Below, piece by piece: positions 8,707 to 16,782 of a DNA stretch of 61,844 nt (position 1 is the first letter of the stretch; every line of letters starts with the position of its first letter). Location: contig CAINLR010000188.1 of NCBI GenBank assembly GCA_903850425.1, forward strand, positions 1-61,844, given 5' to 3'. The position numbers and the translations under genes were made by a program. The notes under the pieces are model-generated. The model was not told the DNA's origin. It did not search any database and was given only the letters and a program-made list of their open reading frames with translations. Source of the DNA: an uncultured Verrucomicrobia subdivision 3 bacterium (GTDB taxonomy: Bacteria; Verrucomicrobiota; Verrucomicrobiia; Limisphaerales; UBA11358).

Positions 8707-9510
8707 ATGCAATCACCGTTGAAAAACAAATGGGTTCTCATTACCGGCGCGTCCAGCGGCTTCGGCGCGGCGGCAGCACAGGCATTCGGCGCGGCCGGCG
8801 CGAAACTCCTGCTGGGAGCGCGACGCGTGGATCGGCTGGAAAAAGTCGCGGCGCTCGCCAAGCAAGCCGGCGCGGCGGCGGCGCAGGTTCACGAACTGGA
8901 CGTGAGCCAGACGGTCAGCGTGGAAACCTTCATGGCGTGGGCCAAAGGGAAAATCGGCCGAGGCAAATCGGCCAGCGGTCAATTGCACGTGCTCATCAAT
9001 AACGCCGGCGGCGCGCACAGCATGGATTCCGTGCGCGACAGCCAGGATGCCGATTGGGAAACGACTTTTCAAACCAATGTGCTCGGCCTGTTGCGGGTCA
9101 CGCGCGCCGCGCTGCCGCTGATCCCGCACGAGGCGGGCGCGAGCATTATCAACCTCGGCTCCGTCGCCGGGCGCGTGGCGTATGCAAATGCGGCGGCGTA
9201 TTGCGCAGCGAAGGCAGGCGAATTGCAGATCACCAAAGTGCTACGTCATGAATTATTCGGCACCGGCATCCGCGTCAGCACGGTGGATCCCGGTCTCGCG
9301 GAAACGGAATTTTCTGTCGTGCGCTTCAAGGGCGATGTGGCCAAGGCGAACGCGCTTTACGAAGGCACCAATCCCCTGGTCGCCGCGGACATCGCGGAAA
9401 TTCTCGTGTGGGTCGCCAGCCGTCCGCCGCACGTCAACATTGACGAAATGGTGGTGAAGCCGGTGGACCAGGCAGAGATGGGGAAAGTCTTTCGGAGAAC
9501 GAAGAAATAA
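8707..9510 (+). CDS. Short-chain dehydrogenase, YdfG-like
   Basis: This is a classical SDR oxidoreductase of 267 residues. The cofactor motif is TGASSGFG (about residues 15-22), followed by NNAG, a catalytic Ser in INLGSVAGRV and Tyr-x-x-x-Lys in AAYCAAKAG. The tail (DPGLAETEFSVVRFKGD, then VASRPPHVNIDEMVVKP) closely follows YdfG-type NADP-dependent 3-hydroxy acid dehydrogenases that act on serine or 3-hydroxypropionate. The exact substrate cannot be read from sequence. It is convergent with the lptF-like gene. Confidence 0.9.
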   Translation: MQSPLKNKWVLITGASSGFGAAAAQAFGAAGAKLLLGARRVDRLEKVAALAKQAGAAAAQVHELDVSQTVSVETFMAWAKGKIGRGKSASGQLHVLINNAGGAHSMDSVRDSQDADWETTFQTNVLGLLRVTRAALPLIPHEAGASIINLGSVAGRVAYANAAAYCAAKAGELQITKVLRHELFGTGIRVSTVDPGLAETEFSVVRFKGDVAKANALYEGTNPLVAADIAEILVWVASRPPHVNIDEMVVKPVDQAEMGKVFRRTKK

Positions 9511-9581
9511 AAATGGAGAATGAAGAAACCAGCGCGAGCCATTTCCTTCTCATGTTTCACTCATCCTTCTTCCTTCCTTTT

Positions 9582-10745
9582 TCAAATCCCCCGGTTCGCG
9601 CGCCACAACAGCACGGCCCCGACACCTTGAAAGATATAATTGGGGATCCACACAATCAGGTGCGGATAAAACTCCGGCCGTGACGACAGCGAGTCGGCGA
9701 GAAAGAAAAAGGCGTAGTAAACCACGGTGAGGATGAGCGCCACCGCCACGCCGATGTTCGTCTCGCGCCGGTGGACGCGGATGCCGAGCGCGATGCCGAC
9801 CAGCGTGAAGCCGAAGCACGCGAAGGAAAAGGCAATCTGCCAGTGCATCTTCTCGCGCACCGGCTCAATGAAATCCCGCTGTTGTTTGCGCATCAGCGCC
9901 GTTTGCTCGGGCGACAGGGTCAGCGCATTGGTGCCGGCCACCGACAGATTTAAGCGTTCCAATTCCCGCAATTTTTTCCGCAGTTGGCCAAAGGTCATAT
10001 CGCTGATCTTGGGTTCGAACGGGCGGTTGGTGACCGCATTGGGACTGAAATTCATGGTCAGCGTTGGCCAGTCATTGATCACGATGCGCGGTCCAGGCGT
10101 GATGCTGCGGGCGTTGAACAACTGCAGAATCAACTGGTTCGTCCCGTTGCCGGTGAGGATTTTTCCACGTTCTGCCCGGAGCATGCTTTCCACGTTGGTT
10201 TCATTTTGCAGCCGGTAAATCATCACATTCTCCAGAACTCCCCCCCGGTTTTTGCCGACGTAAAAAAGGTAATTGGGGATATCGGGAAAGAAGCGCCCTT
10301 CCGGCAATTGGAAGTTCTTGATGAGCTCGGATTTCAATTCACGCGTCAGTTGGAGGTAGGCCACGCGGCTGCGCGGACCGAGTTCTAGGTTGAACCACGC
10401 GCTCAGACCACACCCCAGCAGGCTCAGAAACAAAACCGGGGTGACGAGCGACAAGAGGCTGATGCCACTGGCACGAGCCGCCGTTAGTTCCTGGTCGGCA
10501 CTGAAACGGCCAAACACGAGCAAGGTGGCGGTGAGGAATCCCATCGGCAGCGCGAAGATCCAGACGAAGGGGATCAAATAAACAAATGCCTTGACCATGA
10601 GGCCAAAGGAAACATGGCCGCTCACGATCAGCGTGAGGATTTCGCGCAGGCCGCTGCCCACGAGCAGCACCACGGTGAAGACCGCGACGGTGAGCAGCGT
10701 GGCGGCCAGCACCTGGCCAACCAGATATTTATGCAGCGTTTTCAG
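9582..10745 (-). CDS. LptF/LptG family permease (lipopolysaccharide export)
   Basis: This is an inner-membrane subunit of the LptB2FG transporter, which extracts lipopolysaccharide for transport to the outer membrane. It has N-terminal transmembrane helices, a large periplasmic jellyroll (about residues 120-290) and C-terminal helices (FACFGFTLVGIALGIRV and after). The segment VFGRFSADQELTAARASGISL is the conserved cytoplasmic coupling helix. The only conventional start is GTG at 10712, but the frame upstream encodes KTLHKYLVGQVLAATLL, the expected first helix. I therefore place the start at the CTG at 10745 (387 residues). No partner permease is adjacent. Confidence 0.88.
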   Translation of the reverse strand: MKTLHKYLVGQVLAATLLTVAVFTVVLLVGSGLREILTLIVSGHVSFGLMVKAFVYLIPFVWIFALPMGFLTATLLVFGRFSADQELTAARASGISLLSLVTPVLFLSLLGCGLSAWFNLELGPRSRVAYLQLTRELKSELIKNFQLPEGRFFPDIPNYLFYVGKNRGGVLENVMIYRLQNETNVESMLRAERGKILTGNGTNQLILQLFNARSITPGPRIVINDWPTLTMNFSPNAVTNRPFEPKISDMTFGQLRKKLRELERLNLSVAGTNALTLSPEQTALMRKQQRDFIEPVREKMHWQIAFSFACFGFTLVGIALGIRVHRRETNIGVAVALILTVVYYAFFFLADSLSSRPEFYPHLIVWIPNYIFQGVGAVLLWRANRGI

Positions 10746-10837
10746 ACAGTAAATCTGCGCGCAAAGTGACGGATTCAGCCCGCCGACGCCAGCGAATTCC
10801 CCGCCGCGCCAAATTAAAGCGGCGATATTTGTGGTGC

Positions 10838-10860
10838 GATTGGTCGCGCTGCGACCAATC
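10838..10860. promoter_or_regulatory. Perfect palindrome in a divergent intergenic region
   Basis: GATTGGTCGC, a three-base loop and its exact reverse complement lie between the lptF-like gene (minus) and the sialidase-like gene (plus). There is no T-run, and neither gene ends here, so an operator or structural site is more likely than a terminator. The rest of 10746-10998 shows no gene. Confidence 0.45.
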
Positions 10861-10998
10861 CGCCGCCGAGCGCAGCGTCAGGCGACGGGGGAGTGAGACA
10901 GCACCATTTCCGCCGCGCGAACTGCCACGGTCACAGTGCAACCTTGTCAGAGGCGCGGAAAGCAGGTCAACTTCACCGGTCCAAATATCATTGTGCAC

Positions 10999-12102
10999 AT
11001 GATCCTGAACAAATATTTTTCGGCGCTCAAATGGCTGCCGAGGCTTCTGGCTTTATTTAGCTTGCCATTCCACACGGCCGGCCAAAATCTGCCGGCGCCA
11101 AACACGGCGTTCAACCATTTCAAATGGACCGGGAGCAATTCGGTGGCCCGCGGCGGCTGGGGACGGATGATTCAATTGGCGGACCGCCACTGGCTGTGCG
11201 TCAACACCCGGTTCGAACGCGGCCAGAGCCGTCTGGAAATCCGCGTCACCACCAACACGTTCGTTTCGTGGGCAAAGCTTTCTGAAGTGACCGAAGCCGG
11301 CCGCTTCATGGACAACGGTGAATTAATCCAGCTTCCGGGCGGCGATATTTTGCTCACCGGCCGCTCGCTGATCAATGACCAGTCGTATCACCTGCCCATT
11401 TACCGGAGCGTGGATGGCGGCAAGCGCTGGTCGGCGTGGAGCCGCATTGAGGCAAATGAAGGCGCGCCGGGATCATTGAAACAACGCGGACTTTGGGAGC
11501 CGCGCTTTTTCTTGCTGCCCGATGGCCGGCTCGCCGTGGCCTACGCCAATGAGAAGCACGCGTCGGACAAGCCCGCCTTCAGCCAGGTCTGCTCCGAACG
11601 CATTTCGGCGGACGGCGGCAAATCCTGGAGCGATGAGATCATCCTCGCGGCCGAGCCGGACGGTGGCGCGTTGCGGCCAGGCATGCCCGTCATCAGTCGC
11701 ATGAGCAACGGGAAATTCATCGCGGTCTTTGAAATCGTTGGCGTGGGCGATGCGGATGTGTTCAGCAAGATTTCCGAAGATGGCGAGCATTGGCCGACAG
11801 GTCTGGGCACCCGCATCGCCGGACACCACGCTGGCCCGTGGGTCATGTCGCTCGCCAGTGGCGAACTGCTGCTGACCTCCTGCGCGAACCGGTTGTCGAG
11901 CAGCCGTGATTTTGGCGCCACCTGGCAGTGGGTGGAACCATCGCCGTGGAATGTCGGCGACGGGAAGGTTTTCACCTGGCCCGCCATCTACGAGCTCAAC
12001 ACGAACCAAATCGGTGTGATGATTTCAAGGCACGGCGTGCAAATCAAGTTGGGCAGCCGGATCCCGGCGGATACCAATGCTCAATCGCTTGACGGCCTGT
12101 GA
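10999..12102 (+). CDS. Secreted sialidase-like BNR-repeat protein
   Basis: This is a 367-residue exported protein. The start at 10999 places a signal peptide at the N-terminus (about residues 1-28, ending HTAGQ). The body carries several Asp-box (BNR) motifs of beta-propellers: SVDGGKRWSAW (about 137), SADGGKSWSDE (about 200), SEDGEHWPTG and SRDFGATWQWV. This fold is shared by sialidases and by other propeller enzymes and binding proteins. I cannot confirm the full sialidase Arg triad and Tyr nucleophile, so substrate specificity is open. The gene stands alone. Confidence 0.8.
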   Translation: MILNKYFSALKWLPRLLALFSLPFHTAGQNLPAPNTAFNHFKWTGSNSVARGGWGRMIQLADRHWLCVNTRFERGQSRLEIRVTTNTFVSWAKLSEVTEAGRFMDNGELIQLPGGDILLTGRSLINDQSYHLPIYRSVDGGKRWSAWSRIEANEGAPGSLKQRGLWEPRFFLLPDGRLAVAYANEKHASDKPAFSQVCSERISADGGKSWSDEIILAAEPDGGALRPGMPVISRMSNGKFIAVFEIVGVGDADVFSKISEDGEHWPTGLGTRIAGHHAGPWVMSLASGELLLTSCANRLSSSRDFGATWQWVEPSPWNVGDGKVFTWPAIYELNTNQIGVMISRHGVQIKLGSRIPADTNAQSLDGL

Positions 12103-12286
12103 TCACCAGTCGAGCCGGCTTATAGCAGTCTGGTGTTGCGCGGAACCGGACAAATGGAAAAATAGCCCGCCATCGAACCCAGCAGGTTTGCAGAGGCTCA
12201 CTCGGTCGGCGGCGATGAATTCATGAGCGCTCCTGCGGAAGTGCGGGGCTTGCGCCCAGCAGCGCTTGTGCTAACTTGGCAGCGCT

Positions 12287-12616
12287 TTGCCGCATTTCCA
12301 AAAATCTTTTGCAAGGTGGACCAAGCTGTCGCTGGGCAGTTTGCTGGTCGGCGTTGTGCTGCTACTGAACGCACTGGCCATCGCGCCGAAGCTGCATGAG
12401 TTTTTCCACGCGGACGCTGGCCAGACGGCGCATCAGTGCGCGATTACGCTATTCGCCCACGGCCAGGTGGACTCGACCGTGGTTGAGATTTCCACCAGCA
12501 AGCCGGTCATTTTCGTGGCGACAACCCCGCAGCCGGTAATTTCAGTTTTCGCTCCGGCCATTGAAAATCTTCCCGCCGGTCGCGCCCCGCCGGTTTCGGT
12601 TTCTTCCCCAGTCTGA
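12287..12616 (+). CDS. Small exported His-containing protein, probably part of the zinc operon
   Basis: This is a 109-residue protein with a TTG start. One hydrophobic segment (LSLGSLLVGVVLLLNALAIA, about 14-33) looks like a signal anchor or uncleaved signal. It is followed at once by HEFFHADAGQTAHQCAITL, a His/Asp/Cys-rich stretch that could bind a metal. The tail is Pro/Ser/Val-rich. It precedes the beta-barrel and znu genes on the same strand, with a hairpin between. A role in metal handling is an inference from those residues and the context. Confidence 0.6.
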   Translation: MPHFQKSFARWTKLSLGSLLVGVVLLLNALAIAPKLHEFFHADAGQTAHQCAITLFAHGQVDSTVVEISTSKPVIFVATTPQPVISVFAPAIENLPAGRAPPVSVSSPV

Positions 12617-12620
12617 TTGG

Positions 12621-12642
12621 CCGGTCAGCTTTTGCTGACTGG
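12621..12642 (+). terminator. Hairpin between the small exported gene and the barrel gene
   Basis: A 9-bp stem (CCGGTCAGC with GCTGACTGG, one G-T pair) and TTTT loop begins 5 bp after the stop at 12616. The downstream T content is weak (ATTTCCGTTTAG), so it may be a partial terminator or attenuator separating the first gene from the rest of the operon. Confidence 0.5.
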
Positions 12643-12717
12643 ATTTCCGTTTAGTAAATCAGTTAGAACCGTCGCGCACGCGATTCGTGGGCGGTGGATT
12701 GGAGAAAGAAAAGAAAT

Positions 12718-14169
12718 ATGAAACTGAGAAATTTAATGGGCGTGTCTTCGGCCCTTTGCCTGTGCGCCAATATCGCACAGGCCCAGGAGACAAATAAACC
12801 CGCTGATTTCGACCAGCGATTGAAGCAGATGCAGGAAATGTTTGAGAAACGAGAGCAGGCGTTGGAAAAAAAATTCGAGGAAAAAACCGCCGCGCAGGAC
12901 GCGGAGATTGAGGCGCTGAAAAAGCAAATTGCCGGCAAGCCGGCCAATCCGTCGGCGGCACCGGTCATCGGTGCCCAACCTGCCAAATCGGAAGTTCCCG
13001 ACTTGATCAAGGAGTTGAGCGACAAAGTGGACAATGTCGTCGAGGCGCAGAAAAAGACCTTGCCCGGTGAATTCAATCCGGCCATCGGCTTCGTCGGCGA
13101 ACTGGTGTCCAGCTACCACAGCACAGGGGCGGACAAGATTGGCAGCGAGCGGCCGGGCGGGTTGGATTTCTGGGCGCGGTCGCTCGAATTGAATGCTTCG
13201 GCCTCGGTCGATCCGTTCGCCAAGGGCTGGGTGGTGGCGAATGCCTCGGCGGATTCTGCCACGGGCGAATCCATGTTTGGCATCGAGGAAGCGGCGGTGC
13301 AAACGACCTCGTTGCCGTGGAATCTCACGCTGACGGCGGGAAGATTTTTCGGCGAGTTCGGACGGCTCGGTTACATCCACGACCATGAACTGCCGTTTGT
13401 GAATCGTCCGCTCGTGCTGGACAATTACATCGGCGGCGAATCGCGTTCCGATGGCGCGCAGCTCAACTGGCTCGTGCCTACGGAACATTACATCAGCCTG
13501 ACGGCGGGCGTGGGCAACAACTTCGGCGGCGACAGCCCGAACCCAAACAATCCCGGAAATTACCGGCCCATCGGCGGCCTGAATTTCTGGGGCCGCGCCT
13601 CCTCAAGCTTCGACCTGACGGACAATTGGTCCGCCGAGGCCGGCGTCTCCGGCTTGTGGAATCCCAAAACCGAAGATCGCGGCGGCACGCTGATGCAGCC
13701 GGATGGCAGCACGCTCACGGAAAAAGAACGCCGGCTGGCGGGCCTGGATTTCAAGTTGAGCTACGTTCCGCTGCGCAACAACCAGTTCAAGAGCTTCACC
13801 TGGGGCTCGGAAGTCCTATTTAGTGACAATAACTTCCTTTTCGATCCGAACGGGATTCCCGCATCCGGCGACGAATATCGCGGCAACGTCAACTCGCTCG
13901 GCATGTATTCTTATGTAAGCTACAAATGGAGCCGCCAATGGAGCGCGGGCTTCCTGTTCGACTACCTCCAGAATGCGCAAAATCACAGCGACGAGACGTT
14001 CGCGTATTCGCCGTTTGTCACGTTCGCCCTGAGCCACTGGAATCAACTGCGCCTGCAATACACCCACACCGAGCGCAGCCCCGCCTCCGGCTTGCAGTCG
14101 GACGACGCCATTTATCTGCAATGGGCGTGGATCATCGGCGCACATTCGCACGGCTGGACCCAACGCTAA
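12718..14169 (+). CDS. Outer-membrane beta-barrel protein with coiled-coil N-terminus, zinc-operon associated
   Basis: This is a 483-residue exported protein. The signal peptide is at about 1-23 (ends AQAQE). A charged coiled coil follows (about 28-75; EQALEKKFEEKTAAQDAEIEA), then an Ala/Pro linker. A long region of alternating beta strands rich in Gly, Trp, Tyr and Asn runs to the C-terminus, typical of porin-like barrels. The start at 12718 gives the signal peptide. znuA begins 24 bp after the stop, so it is very likely co-transcribed and could admit zinc through the outer membrane. That role is inferred from position only. Confidence 0.75.
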   Translation: MKLRNLMGVSSALCLCANIAQAQETNKPADFDQRLKQMQEMFEKREQALEKKFEEKTAAQDAEIEALKKQIAGKPANPSAAPVIGAQPAKSEVPDLIKELSDKVDNVVEAQKKTLPGEFNPAIGFVGELVSSYHSTGADKIGSERPGGLDFWARSLELNASASVDPFAKGWVVANASADSATGESMFGIEEAAVQTTSLPWNLTLTAGRFFGEFGRLGYIHDHELPFVNRPLVLDNYIGGESRSDGAQLNWLVPTEHYISLTAGVGNNFGGDSPNPNNPGNYRPIGGLNFWGRASSSFDLTDNWSAEAGVSGLWNPKTEDRGGTLMQPDGSTLTEKERRLAGLDFKLSYVPLRNNQFKSFTWGSEVLFSDNNFLFDPNGIPASGDEYRGNVNSLGMYSYVSYKWSRQWSAGFLFDYLQNAQNHSDETFAYSPFVTFALSHWNQLRLQYTHTERSPASGLQSDDAIYLQWAWIIGAHSHGWTQR

Positions 14170-14192
14170 AACTTGAAAGGAACATCTGTTTT

Positions 14193-15104
14193 ATGAAATT
14201 GAAATTATTTTTGGTCACGCTCCTTGCCGCCTGGCTCGGCACCACTCAAGTCAACGCCGCGAAAGTCCGCGTCGTCGCCACGCTCACCGACCTCGCCGAT
14301 CTCACGCGCAATGTCGGCGGCGACTTCGTCGAAGTCCGCAGTCTTGCGACCGGCATCGAAGACACGCACGGCGTGCCGATGAAGCCAAGCTTCGTGCCGC
14401 TGCTCAACCGCGCTGACCTCGTCGTGTTGGTCGGTTTCGATTGTGAACACGCGTTTCTGCCCGCGCTGTTGGAAGCGAGCAAAAATCCGCGCATCCTTGT
14501 CGGCAAGCCCGGTTACGTGGACTGCTCGAAAGGCATATCGCCCGTGGATGTGCCCAAGTCCACCGACCACTCCGAGGGCGACGTGCATCCCTACGGCAAT
14601 CCGCATTACATGCTCGATCCGGTGCTGGCCGAATCCGCCGTGAAAACCATCTGCGCCGCACTCATCAATGTCGCGCCGGAACATGCGGCGGACTTCGAGA
14701 AAAACCGCGACGCCTACCTCGCGAAGCTTGACGCGAAGATCGCCGAGTGGCGGGCGGAACTGGCACCGTTTAAGGGAACCAAGTTCGTTTCGTATCACGA
14801 GCATTGGCCTTATTTCGCCGAGCGCTTCGGGTTGGTTTATTACGGCACGATTGAACTAAAGCCAGGCGTTGATCCGACGCCCCGGCACATCGAAAACTTG
14901 ATCACTTCGATGAAAGCCGACCACGTTCCCCTCGTCGTGCGCGAGCCGCAGTTCCCCGAAAAAGTTCCAGCGCTCATCGCCAAGGACACCGGCGCCAAAC
15001 TGGTGAAACTTCCCATCATGCCCGGCGGCGTGGCGAATACTGACACCTACATCGCCGAACTGGATTACATCGTCCACACGGTCGCGGACGCGCTGAAGAA
15101 ATAA
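14193..15104 (+). CDS. znuA: Zinc/manganese ABC transporter substrate-binding protein (ZnuA/TroA family)
   Basis: This periplasmic metal-binding lipocalin-unlike A-I type receptor delivers Zn or Mn to the ABC permease. The product is 303 residues from the ATG at 14193, which has AAAGGAA upstream and yields a signal peptide (cleavage near VNA-AK, about residue 23). Likely metal ligands are His in EDTHG (about 57), His in HPYGNPHYM (about 131-136) and His in SYHEHWPYF (about 200-203). An acidic residue near the C-terminus probably completes the site. It lacks the long His-rich loop of many ZnuA proteins, so Mn or Fe remains possible. Confidence 0.9.
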   Translation: MKLKLFLVTLLAAWLGTTQVNAAKVRVVATLTDLADLTRNVGGDFVEVRSLATGIEDTHGVPMKPSFVPLLNRADLVVLVGFDCEHAFLPALLEASKNPRILVGKPGYVDCSKGISPVDVPKSTDHSEGDVHPYGNPHYMLDPVLAESAVKTICAALINVAPEHAADFEKNRDAYLAKLDAKIAEWRAELAPFKGTKFVSYHEHWPYFAERFGLVYYGTIELKPGVDPTPRHIENLITSMKADHVPLVVREPQFPEKVPALIAKDTGAKLVKLPIMPGGVANTDTYIAELDYIVHTVADALKK

Positions 15105-15821
15105 ATGAACGCCCCCATCATCACGCTCGACAACCTGGCCATCGGTTACGATGGCCAGGCAGTGCTGTCCGGCATTTCGCTGGCGATTGCGCGCGACAGC
15201 TTCACCGCGCTGCTCGGCGCCAACGGCACTGGCAAATCCACTCTGCTCAAAACGCTGCTGGGTTTGCAGCCGGTCGTGAACGGGGAAATCAAGTTCCATG
15301 CGCCTGCCGGCACAAAACCGATTTTTGGTTATGTGCCGCAGGCGATTCAATTCGATCCGTTGTATCCCCTCACCGGCTTTGACGTGGCGTTGATGGGGAC
15401 TTTCGGCCGCGTCGGGCCGATGAAATTTCCGGCGCGCGCGGAAAGGGAATTTGTCCACGACTGTCTGCGCGCGACCGCGGCGGACGGGTTTGCGAAGAAA
15501 AAATTCAGCCAGTTGTCTGGTGGCCAGAAACAGCGCGTGCTCATCGCCCGCGCGCTGGCGACCAAGCCGGACATTCTGGTGCTGGACGAGCCGACCGCCG
15601 GCGTGGACGTGGCCGCGACGCATTCACTGCTGGAATTTATTTCGCAAATTCACAAGGAACGCAATCTGACCGTGCTGCTCGTCACGCATGATTTGCCGCT
15701 CGTGCGCAAACACGCGCAGCAAATTATCTGGCTGCACAATGGCGCGGTGCTACATGGCACCGTGGCGGAACTGTTCACGCCCGAACGCATGGCGGCGATT
15801 TTTGAAATGGAGGTCGGCTGA
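15105..15821 (+). CDS. znuC: Metal ABC transporter ATP-binding protein (ZnuC-like)
   Basis: This is a 238-residue cytoplasmic ATPase that drives metal uptake. It has Walker A GANGTGKST (about residues 37-45), the Q-loop VPQAIQFD, the ABC signature LSGGQKQR (about 137-144), Walker B ILVLDEP and the switch His in VTHDLP. Its ATG follows the znuA stop with no intervening base (TAA then ATG at 15105), so the two genes are translationally coupled. Its stop is one base before the permease start. Confidence 0.93.
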   Translation: MNAPIITLDNLAIGYDGQAVLSGISLAIARDSFTALLGANGTGKSTLLKTLLGLQPVVNGEIKFHAPAGTKPIFGYVPQAIQFDPLYPLTGFDVALMGTFGRVGPMKFPARAEREFVHDCLRATAADGFAKKKFSQLSGGQKQRVLIARALATKPDILVLDEPTAGVDVAATHSLLEFISQIHKERNLTVLLVTHDLPLVRKHAQQIIWLHNGAVLHGTVAELFTPERMAAIFEMEVG

Positions 15822-15822
15822 T

Positions 15823-16698
15823 ATGGAAACGCTCAAGGAAATTCTCTCGCCCGACTTTTTGTTGCGCAACTCAGTTTACACCAGCGTGCTGGTTGGCTTT
15901 GCCTGTCCGCTCGTCGGCGTGTTTCTCGTGTTGCGCCGTCTGGTGTTCATGGGCGTGGCGCTGCCGCAAATCTCGTCGACCGGTGTGGCGCTCGCGTTGT
16001 CGCTGCCGCTCTGGCTGGGCTTGAAGCTAGACGCCAGCAGCGAGCAGACCGAACATCTGCTAGCGTTCGCCGGTTCCAGCGTGTTCACGCTCGCGGCGAT
16101 TTTGATTCTCGCCTTCATGGAGCGGCGCGGGCGCGGCCTGCCCGAAGGCCGGCTCGGGGCGGCTTACGTCGTCTCGGCCGCCGCCAGCATTTTGCTGCTG
16201 TCAAAAAATCGTTTTGCCGAAATGGGCTGGCTTGATTTGTTGAAGGGCGAAATCATCACCGTCTCCAATTTCGATCTCGCGCTAACGGGCGGCGCGCTCA
16301 CTTTTGTGTTGTTGATTCTAGGTTTGTTCAGCAAAGAATTATTGTTCGTTTCGTTCGATCGCGCGATGGCCGCGACGCTTGGGAAAAATGTCTTGTTCTG
16401 GGATGCGCTACTGTATTTGCTCATTGGCTTCACGGTCTCGATCGCTGTATTGAGCGTCGGGCCACTGATTGCCTTTGGCTTTCTGCTAGTGCCGGCGCTC
16501 ACGGCGCACATTTTTGCGCGCAACATGAAGTGGTTCGTCATTCTCGCGTCGCTCATCGGCGGCGCGGCGGCTTTCATTGGCTTCTGGATTGCCTACGCGT
16601 GGGATTTGCCTGTGGGGCCGACCGATGTGGTGCTGCTGGGAATTCTGTATGCGCTCGGATTCGTCGTCAAAAAAGTCGCTTTCCTGGTTGGGTTGTAA
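15823..16698 (+). CDS. znuB: Metal ABC transporter permease (ZnuB-like)
   Basis: This is a 291-residue polytopic membrane protein of the ABC-3 family, with about eight or nine hydrophobic helices. The N-terminal segment FLLRNSVYTSVLVGFACPLVGVFLVLRRLVFMGVALPQIS is characteristic. The coupling region LGKNVLFWDALLYLLIG and the later GPLIAFGFLLVPA helix fit ZnuB/TroC permeases. The start at 15823 follows the ATPase stop by one base. It is the last gene of the operon. No terminator hairpin is evident in 16699-16782. Confidence 0.92.
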   Translation: METLKEILSPDFLLRNSVYTSVLVGFACPLVGVFLVLRRLVFMGVALPQISSTGVALALSLPLWLGLKLDASSEQTEHLLAFAGSSVFTLAAILILAFMERRGRGLPEGRLGAAYVVSAAASILLLSKNRFAEMGWLDLLKGEIITVSNFDLALTGGALTFVLLILGLFSKELLFVSFDRAMAATLGKNVLFWDALLYLLIGFTVSIAVLSVGPLIAFGFLLVPALTAHIFARNMKWFVILASLIGGAAAFIGFWIAYAWDLPVGPTDVVLLGILYALGFVVKKVAFLVGL

Positions 16699-16782
16699 GC
16701 ACCACTGCGACGCAATTCGGCGGCCGGCAATCTGCGCATCTCTTCGGTCTGCTCGGTCGCTTCACGATTCCCGGCCGCGCGA

